Shown piece after piece: positions 1 through 5,505 of a stretch of 5,505 nt of DNA. Origin of the DNA: Candidatus Nanopelagicales bacterium (GTDB lineage Bacteria; Actinomycetota; Actinomycetes; S36-B12; UBA10799); NCBI GenBank assembly GCA_030699055.1, contig JAUYKX010000164.1, forward strand, positions 1-5,505, given 5' to 3'. Both the position numbers and the translations under genes were made by a program. Under the pieces are notes generated by a model. The model was not told the DNA's origin. It was given only the letters and a program-made list of their open reading frames with translations, and searched no databases. Position 1 is the stretch's first letter; each line of letters starts with the position of its first letter.

Positions 1-1
1 C

Positions 2-214
2 TTGGTGGAGGAACGACCTGTTACCAGCGCAGGAGACGGCGATCATGAGAGATTCGCCCACTACGCGAACAAGAGCAAGATTACGGAAAGCGCGGTGACC
101 GGCAATCCGGTGATCGCCTTGTGTGGCAAGGTCTGGGTTCCCGGTCGTGATCCGAAGAGATTTCCCGTCTGCCCTGACTGCAAGCGGATCTACGATCAGC
201 TGCCTGCGGGCTGA
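2..214 (+). CDS. DUF3039 family protein, probably 5'-partial
   Basis: This is the C-terminal 70 residues, at least, of a small DUF3039 protein, an actinobacterial family without a known function. The visible core runs from GDHERFAHY (residues 13-21) through VIALCGKVWVPGRDP (37-51) to FPVCPDCKRIY (54-64). The CxxC pair (C57, C60), C41 and the two histidines H15 and H20 could together hold a zinc ion; that is inference from residue pattern. A TTG at position 2 could be a start, but it lies at the window edge with no room to see a ribosome site, and family members usually have a longer N-terminus, so the gene probably begins upstream. The TGA stop is at 212-214 and lies inside a small inverted repeat. 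The gene is often found near clpS clusters in actinobacteria, which fits this neighbourhood. Confidence 0.85.
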   Translation: MVEERPVTSAGDGDHERFAHYANKSKITESAVTGNPVIALCGKVWVPGRDPKRFPVCPDCKRIYDQLPAG

Positions 215-222
215 GCGCAGGC
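202..222 (+). terminator. possible hairpin at the end of the DUF3039 gene
   Basis: GCCTGCG (202-208) and CGCAGGC (216-222) form a perfect 7-bp GC-rich stem with a 7-nt loop that contains the TGA stop codon. There is no T tract after it, so it is not a classical intrinsic terminator. Actinobacteria may use U-less hairpins, but a 7-bp repeat can also arise by chance in GC-rich DNA. The rest of the 84-nt gap (215-298) shows no clear promoter. Confidence 0.25.
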
Positions 223-288
223 CGGCGGTCGGGGCGCAGGTGAGGCCAAAAGGCGGCGGGAACTAAGGCGAGAACAACGAGGTCAAAC

Positions 289-294
289 AGGAGG
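289..294 (+). promoter_or_regulatory. strong ribosome binding site of the HdeD-like gene
   Basis: A perfect AGGAGG ends 4 nt before the ATG at 299. It fixes the start of the membrane protein and contrasts with dacB, mec and cysO in this window, which have no recognisable site. Confidence 0.85.
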
Positions 295-298
295 AATC

Positions 299-934
299 AT
301 GGTCGACGGAGGGGAATCGGGCGGTGGTCGGTCCACGGTCACGCCAGTAGTTGCGGACGAGGTGGCCGAAGAAGTCGATTCCGTTCTCGAATGGCTCAGC
401 CGCCGGTGGTGGCTGGTATTGATCATGGGTTTGGTCACCGTGGTCATCGGCGTGATCATGCTGTTGAGGCCGTTCGGTGCGGTCCGCGTCGCTGCGATCC
501 TGCTTGGCATCTGGTTGCTGGTCAGCGGTGTGGTGCAGCTTGTCCAGGCGTTCGACAAGACGCTGGACAACACGCTTCGAGCTCTGTCGGCCATCAGTGG
601 GGTAATCGGGATTGTTCTCGGAATCATCTGTTTCGACAGCGTCGAAGACCGGCTGGCTTTGTTGACGTTGTTCGTCGGGATTTGGTGGGTTCTGCGGGGG
701 ATCTGGCAGGTGCTGGCCGGAGTTGGTGAATCTGGTACCGACGGGTGGATGATCTTCTTGGGTGTGACGGGCATCCTCGCCGGCATCGTCGTGCTCGTGT
801 GGAGCATCGAGAGCTTGATCGTGTTGGCGATTGTGGTCGGTCTGTGGCTGGTGATTCTTGGCATCATGGAGGTGATCTCTTCTTTCCGGCTGCGATCGGC
901 CGCTATCGCGGATGACGCCGAATTGAAGCCGTAG
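299..934 (+). CDS. HdeD/DUF308 family six-helix membrane protein
   Basis: A 211-residue integral membrane protein of the HdeD/DUF308 family. After a soluble, acidic, Gly-rich N-terminus (1-35) there are about six hydrophobic helices, near residues 37-57, 61-82, 95-113, 117-139, 150-169 and 171-194, and a short charged tail. The helices form three similar two-helix units, each with a related motif in the second helix: GIWLLVSGVVQ (70-80), GIWWVLRGIWQ (127-137) and GLWLVILGIME (181-191). This threefold repeat is typical of DUF308. E. coli HdeD is linked to acid resistance at high cell density, but most actinobacterial members are untested, so no stress role should be assumed. The start is firm because of the AGGAGG site. 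The IclR-type gene begins 5 nt after the stop, so the two are very likely cotranscribed. Confidence 0.88.
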   Translation: MVDGGESGGGRSTVTPVVADEVAEEVDSVLEWLSRRWWLVLIMGLVTVVIGVIMLLRPFGAVRVAAILLGIWLLVSGVVQLVQAFDKTLDNTLRALSAISGVIGIVLGIICFDSVEDRLALLTLFVGIWWVLRGIWQVLAGVGESGTDGWMIFLGVTGILAGIVVLVWSIESLIVLAIVVGLWLVILGIMEVISSFRLRSAAIADDAELKP

Positions 935-939
935 TTGAG

Positions 940-1587
940 GTGACTCGCGAGACCGCTCAGACCCTCGATCGCGGCGTGCAGGTGCTGTACGCGCTCGCCG
1001 ACGACACTGAAGGCATGAATGTGGCCGAATTGGCCCGCCACCTGGGCGTCGCGCGCAGCATCGTCTACCGGTTGGTGACGACCCTCGAATCTCGAGCGCT
1101 GGTGCGTCGGGGGGCTGACGGTAGGTACCGGCTTGGCTTGGGCGTGCTCGCATTGGCCAGACATGTGCAACCGCTGTTGCGGTCTGCGGCGCTGCCGGTG
1201 CTCCGGGGTCTGTCGGGGCGATTACAGGCGACGGTATTTCTGGCGGTGCTCGACGGGCAGGAGGCGCTCGCGGTGGTTGTGGTCGAACCGCCCGGAGGGC
1301 AGGCCCATGTGGCCTGCCGGGTCGGACAGCGATGGCCCGCTGCTGAGTCGCCGCCGGGAATGGCGATTCTGCGAGCGCGAGCTGGCGGCAATACGGCGCT
1401 GATGTCGCCGCCGGCAGTCTGCGCTCCGATCGCCGCCGGGTCATCAGTCATCGGGATAGCGGCGCCCGTCGTCGGAGTGCCCGGGGTCGAAGCTTCGATC
1501 TCCAGCCTGTTGCTCACACCGGCGGGGGGTGACCAGTCGGCGATTGTTTCGGCGGCCGCCGCCGCGGTGTCGGCGGGAATGAGCTGA
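940..1587 (+). CDS. IclR-type transcriptional regulator with a short effector domain
   Basis: A 215-residue DNA-binding regulator. Residues 5-67 form an IclR winged helix-turn-helix: TLDRGVQVLYALA opens it, MNVAELARHLGVARSIVYRL (26-45) gives the helix-turn-helix, and the wing is RRGADGRYRLG (56-66). The rest (about 80-213) resembles the IclR ligand domain but is abridged. The segment ESPPGMAIL (136-144), equivalent to the family's small-residue loop and following helix, is followed after only about 25 residues by IGIAAPV (171-177), and the total is some 40 residues below the usual 250-260. The ligand is unknown. The start is a GTG 5 nt after the upstream stop; the TTG at 935 hits a stop at once. 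No separate ribosome site is clear, so translation is probably coupled to the membrane protein gene, whose expression it may control (inference). Confidence 0.8.
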   Translation: MTRETAQTLDRGVQVLYALADDTEGMNVAELARHLGVARSIVYRLVTTLESRALVRRGADGRYRLGLGVLALARHVQPLLRSAALPVLRGLSGRLQATVFLAVLDGQEALAVVVVEPPGGQAHVACRVGQRWPAAESPPGMAILRARAGGNTALMSPPAVCAPIAAGSSVIGIAAPVVGVPGVEASISSLLLTPAGGDQSAIVSAAAAAVSAGMS

Positions 1588-1636
1588 CGGCCGGGCCAAA
1601 GCGAGTATGTGAAAAGGTGGGCGCTGGCACATCGAC

Positions 1637-1643
1637 GAGGAGG
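1637..1643 (+). promoter_or_regulatory. strong ribosome binding site of the Ala-rich small gene
   Basis: GAGGAGG lies 5 nt before the ATG at 1649. It is the best evidence that the compositionally biased small ORF downstream is a real, translated gene. A possible but weak promoter lies upstream: CTGACG at 1584-1589 and TATGTG at 1606-1611, 16 nt apart. Confidence 0.8.
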
Positions 1644-1648
1644 CTGAA

Positions 1649-1975
1649 ATGGCGAACAAGAAGCTGTTGACGATAGGGGCCCTGGCGGCGTCAGTCGCTG
1701 GTTATCTGGCCTTGCGGCGGTATCAGGCCCAGCAACAGGTTGTTGCCGCACTGGACGAGGCGGCCGAGGACGTGACCGCGATGGCGGCGTCGGCCGCCGT
1801 CGAAGTATCGGAAGCCGCCGACACGGTGGCGGCCAAGACGGCAAAGGTTGCCGACCACGTGGCACTGGCAGCATCCGAGGCGGCGTTCCATGCGGCTGCG
1901 GCCGCGGCCGCGAGCGCTGATGTTGACGCTGACGAGTTACCCGAGCCGGTCGATTCGACTACCAGCAACCGGTAA
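1649..1975 (+). CDS. small Ala-rich protein with one N-terminal membrane anchor
   Basis: A 108-residue protein I cannot assign to a family. Residues 5-22, after MANKK, form one hydrophobic helix that would anchor it in the membrane, followed by RRYQAQQQ. Residues 31-90 are a long predicted alpha-helix rich in alanine with spaced acidic and basic residues, including seven alanines in a row at 82-88. Alanine makes up one third of the protein (36 of 108). The tail (91-108) is acidic and disordered-looking. The layout resembles YtxH-like stress proteins (anchor plus long amphipathic helix), but there is no sequence proof. Translation is supported by a near-perfect ribosome site. It converges on dacB, and the two coding regions overlap by 17 bp at 1959-1975, leaving no space for a terminator between them. 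Confidence 0.7.
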   Translation: MANKKLLTIGALAASVAGYLALRRYQAQQQVVAALDEAAEDVTAMAASAAVEVSEAADTVAAKTAKVADHVALAASEAAFHAAAAAAASADVDADELPEPVDSTTSNR

Positions 1976-3386
1976 CCGTCGCGGCCATCGCGTCGACCGA
2001 CTTCCGGGTCTGGAGTGGCGAATAACGTCGGTATGGACGGTTGTTCACCATTATCGAAAAGGCCTTGAGCTTGCCGTCCGAGCCCACAGTCAGGCCCGAG
2101 AGGGCGATGGTGTCGTAGAGCGTTCCGGTTTTGGCCCGAATCCGTCCGCGAGCACATGAAGAGGGCCTGCTCGAAAATCGACCGAGTGATGACGCCAGCG
2201 TCCCCGTGTACCCGGCGAGCGGCAGGCCGCCGCCGTAGTAAATCGAACTCAGGTCCGGGTCGGTATCGGAGTTGGCGATCACACGTAGGAGAGAAGCCAA
2301 CGAAACGGCCGTGAGGCGATCCAACCGGGAGACCCCGCTACCGTCGTGCAATTTGAGTTTCCGCGTGGGCACACCCATGGCGGCTAGCGATTCCAACGCC
2401 GCCTGTCTCGAACCCGCCCAGGTGGCCTGATGGCCCCGGGCCACGGCGACCAGTCGGTACAGCATCTCGGCGACGTTGTTCTCGCTGACCTGGAGCATGT
2501 ACTTGACCTGGCTTGACAGGGGCAGGCTGTCAAGGCTGGCCACCTGCGTTCCCGTGGCCGTGGATTCCCCCAGGTACTTGGCTCCATAGCCGTGCTGCTT
2601 CAGGTAACCCACGAAGATCGAGGCGGCATCGGCGGCGGAATTCCAGACGTAGCGCCCATCCACGCCCAACGCGTAGACCGGCCGGACAATGCCCGGTTGG
2701 TAGCTGCCGGTCCAACCGGGGGCTGCGGTGGGTGGGGCAAACAAAGAGTTGTCGACTTGAACTTTGATCCAGGCGCGTTGGCCGTTCGGCTTGAGTCCCG
2801 GCTCCAGGCCCTGGGCGCGCAGGTTGTCGATGGTCTCAATGGCGAGTTGTTCGAGATTCGAGTAGCTGAGAGTGCTGTCGCCGCCGCCGCGGACCACCAC
2901 CGTCCCGGCCTGTGGTGCGGTCACCTGGGTCGTGAATACGTGATCGGGTCCGTACGCCCGTAGGACGTTGGCGGCGGTGACGATCTTCATGTTCGATGCG
3001 GGAAGCATCGCTTTGGCCGGCCGCCGACCCCAGACCCGGGCGCCGGTGGTCACGTCCACCACATCCACCGCGACGTTCCGGCCCATGGTCTTGCGGCGGG
3101 AACGCTTCGACAACAGCCGAGCGATCCGCCTGTCCGATCGCGGCGAAATGATCAGATCACGCAAGGTGAACAGACCAGGATCAGCCCCGAGGCTGGCGAG
3201 AAAACCGCTCGCACCCGCGTTGCGGGAATGCTGCTGGAACTGGGTTTCCGGGTCCGTTGCGGCTGCCGCGCCCGATGCCGAGGCCCCGACCAATAAGGCC
3301 GCGCAGGCCAGTGGGATGGTGATCACCGAGCCGCGTCGGCGGGTGCGCGAGGAAATACCGGTGAAGGAGCGACGTGTTTCGGCCAT
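1959..3386 (-). CDS. dacB: D-Ala-D-Ala carboxypeptidase/endopeptidase, PBP4 type (peptidase S13)
   Basis: A 475-residue exported penicillin-binding protein that would trim or cut peptidoglycan stem peptides outside the membrane. An N-terminal signal is visible: basic residues to R18, a hydrophobic stretch at 21-43 and a likely cleavage near the AAAAT at 41-44. All three active-site motifs are present: SxxK as S131-N-M-K134 with the nucleophile Ser131, SxN as S301-E-N303, and KTG at 419-421. The 170-residue span between the first two is the large insertion that distinguishes class C (PBP4/DacB) enzymes from DacA types. Further family marks are RGGGDSTLS (166-174), VDNSLF (211-216) and HDGSGVSRLDR (347-357). 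Length is normal for actinobacteria. The ATG has no Shine-Dalgarno site but has a TAACGT hexamer 6 nt upstream, suggesting a leaderless transcript. It faces away from clpS. Confidence 0.93.
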   Translation of the reverse strand: MAETRRSFTGISSRTRRRGSVITIPLACAALLVGASASGAAAATDPETQFQQHSRNAGASGFLASLGADPGLFTLRDLIISPRSDRRIARLLSKRSRRKTMGRNVAVDVVDVTTGARVWGRRPAKAMLPASNMKIVTAANVLRAYGPDHVFTTQVTAPQAGTVVVRGGGDSTLSYSNLEQLAIETIDNLRAQGLEPGLKPNGQRAWIKVQVDNSLFAPPTAAPGWTGSYQPGIVRPVYALGVDGRYVWNSAADAASIFVGYLKQHGYGAKYLGESTATGTQVASLDSLPLSSQVKYMLQVSENNVAEMLYRLVAVARGHQATWAGSRQAALESLAAMGVPTRKLKLHDGSGVSRLDRLTAVSLASLLRVIANSDTDPDLSSIYYGGGLPLAGYTGTLASSLGRFSSRPSSCARGRIRAKTGTLYDTIALSGLTVGSDGKLKAFSIMVNNRPYRRYSPLQTRKSVDAMAATVTGCW

Positions 3387-3392
3387 TCCAGG

Positions 3393-3398
3393 ACGTTA
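3393..3398 (-). promoter_or_regulatory. putative -10 element of dacB (leaderless)
   Basis: Read on the minus strand, TAACGT fits the actinobacterial TAnnnT -10 consensus and lies exactly 6 nt before the dacB ATG, so transcription would begin at or next to the start codon. The -35 is weak; AAGACC about 19 nt upstream is the best candidate. There is no Shine-Dalgarno site between it and the ATG. Confidence 0.5.
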
Positions 3399-3498
3399 CC
3401 CCTGTCTCGGGCAATTAGGTCTTACCCGGCGCGGGTGATTTTTGGCCGTAGCCGATTTTCGGGCGTGCGGGAGCCGGGTTGTTCGGACTCATGAGACG

Positions 3499-3798
3499 AT
3501 GCGGAGCGTGAGTCTGGCGCCGGCAGGTTTGGAGCAGGTCGCTGAGTCAGAAAGCACTCGGACCGATTCCCCATGGTCATGCACGGTTTGGGATGACCCG
3601 GTGAACCTGATGTCGTATGTCACCTTCGTCTTCATGACGTATTTCGGCTATCCGCGCGACAAGGCCGAGAGGCTGATGCTGACCGTCCACAGCGAAGGTC
3701 GGGCCGCCGTTTCCCACGGCTCACGGGAGCAGGCCGAAAAGGACGTGTCGGCCATGCATTCGTATGGACTCTGGGCCACCGTTACCCGGGATGGCTGA
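3499..3798 (+). CDS. clpS: ATP-dependent Clp protease adaptor ClpS
   Basis: A 99-residue adaptor that would deliver proteins with destabilising N-terminal residues to the ClpC/ClpP protease in the cytoplasm. A flexible N-terminus (1-24) precedes the folded core: [20 protein letters not shown] (25-44), with the acidic pair D32-D33 and hydrophobic M38 expected to line the N-degron pocket; then [11 protein letters not shown] (61-71), where H64 matches the conserved pocket histidine; and the closing HSYGLWATV (87-95), typical of actinobacterial ClpS. The start is uncertain. I chose the ATG at 3499, which gives the usual length; a GTG at 3508 is also possible, and a TTG at 3442 would add an unconserved tail. 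No good ribosome site or TAnnnT box is visible. Its TGA overlaps the next ATG by one base (TGATG), so it is translationally coupled to the DUF2017 gene. Confidence 0.92.
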   Translation: MRSVSLAPAGLEQVAESESTRTDSPWSCTVWDDPVNLMSYVTFVFMTYFGYPRDKAERLMLTVHSEGRAAVSHGSREQAEKDVSAMHSYGLWATVTRDG

Positions 3799-4379
3799 TG
3801 GCCACCGCCTTCTCCCGCACGATTCGGGGCCGGTTCACGGCCCAGACCGAACCAGCCGAACGGGCAGTACTGCTCCAGTTGCTCGATGAGATGTGCGCGA
3901 TGTTGGATGCCGACGCGTTGGCGGACGAAACCGCGACCGATCCGCTGGCGAGAGAACTCGGTTTGGCGGACTTCTCCGGGGTCGACGTTGAGACACCGGC
4001 CGACCCGGTACTGCGCCGGCTGCTTCCCGACGCTTACTCGGGGGACGAGGAGGCATCGCGGGAGTTTCGACGCCTGACCGACGGTTCGCTGCGTCAGGGC
4101 AAGGTGAGTGATGCCCGCCGGATGAGCGAGAGTCTTCGCGGGGCTGACTCCAATCCGAAAGGCAAGATCAGTCTGACCAGAGATGATGCCCAGGCCTGGT
4201 GCCGGGCTATCAACGATCTTCGTCTGGCTTTGGGCACCCGGCTCAAGGTCTCCGCGGATCATTACCCGGATCCGACGGAACTGGACGACAACGACCCGGA
4301 GAAAATTCAGGCGGCAGTCTATGACTTCCTGACGTGGTGGCAGGACAGCCTGGTTCGGGCGATGATGCCGACGATCTGA
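3798..4379 (+). CDS. DUF2017 family protein, clpS-coupled
   Basis: A 193-residue cytoplasmic protein of the actinobacterial DUF2017 family (the counterpart of M. tuberculosis Rv1332, which also follows clpS). It has no signal peptide or membrane segment. Conserved-looking blocks are LLQLLDEMCAML (25-36), DPVLRRLLPDAY (69-80), EFRRLTDGSLRQGK (89-102), AWCRAINDLRLALGTRL (133-149) and VYDFLTWWQDSLVRAM (174-189); it looks mainly helical. No catalytic motif is apparent, and the molecular function is unknown. The start ATG shares one base with the clpS stop, so the two products are made together, probably in matched amounts. That is indirect evidence for a role tied to ClpS or Clp proteolysis, but not proof. 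The stop codon lies in the left arm of an inverted repeat that reaches the mec promoter. Confidence 0.88.
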   Translation: MATAFSRTIRGRFTAQTEPAERAVLLQLLDEMCAMLDADALADETATDPLARELGLADFSGVDVETPADPVLRRLLPDAYSGDEEASREFRRLTDGSLRQGKVSDARRMSESLRGADSNPKGKISLTRDDAQAWCRAINDLRLALGTRLKVSADHYPDPTELDDNDPEKIQAAVYDFLTWWQDSLVRAMMPTI

Positions 4380-4409
4380 GTCGATCCCCGAACAAGCTCG
4401 CATCGACTC
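4378..4409. repeat. 8-bp inverted repeat between DUF2017 and mec
   Basis: GAGTCGAT (4378-4385) and ATCGACTC (4402-4409) are perfect reverse complements separated by 16 nt. The left arm overlaps the DUF2017 stop codon and the right arm contains the likely -35 of mec (TCGACT, 4403-4408). No T run follows, so it is a poor intrinsic terminator. It might be an operator for a dimeric regulator, an RNA hairpin ending the clpS transcript, or chance. Confidence 0.4.
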
Positions 4410-4436
4410 GAAACCCGTTGTGCCTACGATGGATCA
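4403..4436 (+). promoter_or_regulatory. putative leaderless promoter of mec-cysO-cysM
   Basis: A -35-like TCGACT (4403-4408; four of six bases match TTGACA) and a -10-like TACGAT (4425-4430; fits TAnnnT) are 16 nt apart. The ATG of mec begins 6 nt after the -10, so the first transcribed base would be the A of the start codon or very close. There is no Shine-Dalgarno site. This suggests that the sulfur genes can be transcribed independently of clpS-DUF2017. Confidence 0.55.
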
Positions 4437-4853
4437 ATGTTGGTCATTCGCCGGGACCTGATCGAACTCATACTCGAACATGCCCGGAAGGACCATCCCG
4501 ATGAGGCCTGTGGCGTGGTGGTGGGGCCGGCGGGGTCGGATTGCCCCCTACGCTTCGTGCCGATGGAGAACGCCGCCCGGTCGGCCACGTTCTACGAATT
4601 CGACTCGGCCGCTTTGCTCAGGCTCTACCGCGAGATGGATTCCCGGGGTGAGGAGCCGATCGTGATCTATCACTCCCACACGGCGACTCCCGCCTATCCG
4701 TCGAGAACCGACATCTCGTATGCCTCCGAGCCGAACGCCCACTATGTGCTCGTGACGACCCGGGAACGCGAACCGGAGGCCGACGATGCGGAGGTGCGTT
4801 CTTTTCGGATCCGTGACGGAATAGTCAGTGAGGAGCAGGTCCGCATCGTGTGA
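4437..4853 (+). CDS. mec: Mec, JAMM metallopeptidase acting on CysO
   Basis: A 138-residue zinc peptidase of the JAMM/Mov34 (M67) family. The full motif is visible: the catalytic glutamate E23 in DEACGVVVG (22-30), then HSH-T with zinc ligands H79 and H81, S89, and D92 in PSRTDIS (88-94). In M. tuberculosis the homologue Mec+ (Rv1334) hydrolyses the CysO–cysteine adduct to free cysteine and CysO. The adjacent cysO and cysM make the same role very likely here. Because this CysO carries two residues after Gly-Gly, Mec may also process the precursor (inference). The ATG start has a -10-like box 6 nt upstream and no ribosome site. Upstream it directly follows DUF2017; the S58-type peptidase gene found at this place in M. 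tuberculosis (Rv1333) is absent. Confidence 0.93.
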   Translation: MLVIRRDLIELILEHARKDHPDEACGVVVGPAGSDCPLRFVPMENAARSATFYEFDSAALLRLYREMDSRGEEPIVIYHSHTATPAYPSRTDISYASEPNAHYVLVTTREREPEADDAEVRSFRIRDGIVSEEQVRIV

Positions 4854-4868
4854 GGACTGCCCGCTGCG

Positions 4869-4874
4869 TACCCT
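4869..4874 (+). promoter_or_regulatory. putative -10 element of cysO
   Basis: TACCCT fits TAnnnT and ends 7 nt before the cysO ATG, nearly the same geometry as at mec and dacB. No convincing -35 is seen (TCGTGT at 4846-4851 is poor). With no Shine-Dalgarno site before cysO, a leaderless internal transcript is possible, but chance or mere readthrough from mec are alternatives. Confidence 0.35.
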
Positions 4875-4881
4875 TGGGCGC

Positions 4882-5505
<624 letters not shown>

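Noticed and set aside
263..1444. Long minus-strand open frames (393 and 295 residues) opposite the HdeD-like and IclR-type genes
   Set aside because: They are rich in Arg, Pro, His and Gln with no recognisable domain, lie opposite two genes with clear families, and have the composition expected of antisense frames in GC-rich DNA.
1065..1874. Minus-strand open frame of 269 residues across the IclR and small-protein genes
   Set aside because: Arg/Pro/Ser/Thr-rich without a domain; it spans two plus-strand genes, one of which has a strong ribosome site.
2968..3438. Plus-strand open frame of 156 residues antisense to the dacB start
   Set aside because: It mirrors the coding frame of dacB, shows no domain of its own and has no ribosome site.
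3442..3498. TTG-initiated 19-residue N-terminal extension of ClpS
   Set aside because: The extra residues do not resemble ClpS N-termini, there is no ribosome site, and the ATG at 3499 gives normal length.
3648..4403. Minus-strand open frame of 251 residues opposite clpS and DUF2017
   Set aside because: No family resemblance; it lies entirely opposite two conserved, coupled genes.
4828..4881. GTG-initiated extension of CysO overlapping mec
   Set aside because: It would add 18 unconserved residues; the ATG at 4882 gives the family N-terminus.

Overview
The window comes from a high-GC Gram-positive (Actinomycetota) chromosome. The strongest evidence is its right half. It carries the actinobacterial block clpS – DUF2017 – mec – cysO – cysM, which encodes an N-degron adaptor and the protein-thiocarboxylate route to cysteine known from Mycobacterium tuberculosis. 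The DUF3039 protein at the left edge, the GTG/ATG starts and the absence of Shine-Dalgarno sites before several genes fit the same phylum. I cannot fix the genus; Propionibacteriales is only a guess.

Left part (1-1975, + strand): the end, or possibly all, of a DUF3039 zinc-ribbon-like protein. Then come a six-helix HdeD/DUF308 membrane protein, an unusually short IclR-type regulator 5 nt behind it, and a small alanine-rich protein with one predicted membrane anchor. The small gene converges on the next gene and overlaps its 3' end by 17 bp.

Middle (1959-3386, - strand): a complete exported PBP4/DacB-type D-Ala-D-Ala carboxypeptidase (peptidase S13) with all three active-site motifs.

Right part (3499-5505, + strand): clpS, with its stop overlapping the start of a DUF2017 gene; then mec (JAMM metallopeptidase), cysO (ubiquitin-like sulfur carrier) and the first 105 codons of cysM, which runs off the window. 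MoeZ/MoeB-type enzymes elsewhere would load sulfur onto the CysO C-terminus. CysM would join the CysO thiocarboxylate to activated serine (O-phosphoserine in the studied homologue), and Mec would cut cysteine off CysO.

Two observations stand out. First, CysO does not end in the usual Gly-Gly but in Gly-Gly-Ala-Val, so it would need trimming before sulfuration, and Mec next door is the obvious candidate. Second, dacB, mec and cysO each have a TAnnnT -10-like hexamer 6-7 nt before the ATG and no Shine-Dalgarno, the signature of leaderless transcripts. The hdeD-like gene and the small alanine-rich gene instead have strong AGGAGG sites. I see no RNA genes, mobile elements or CRISPR, and no gene-free stretch above 300 bases. 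I found no wholly new system; most genes belong to known families.
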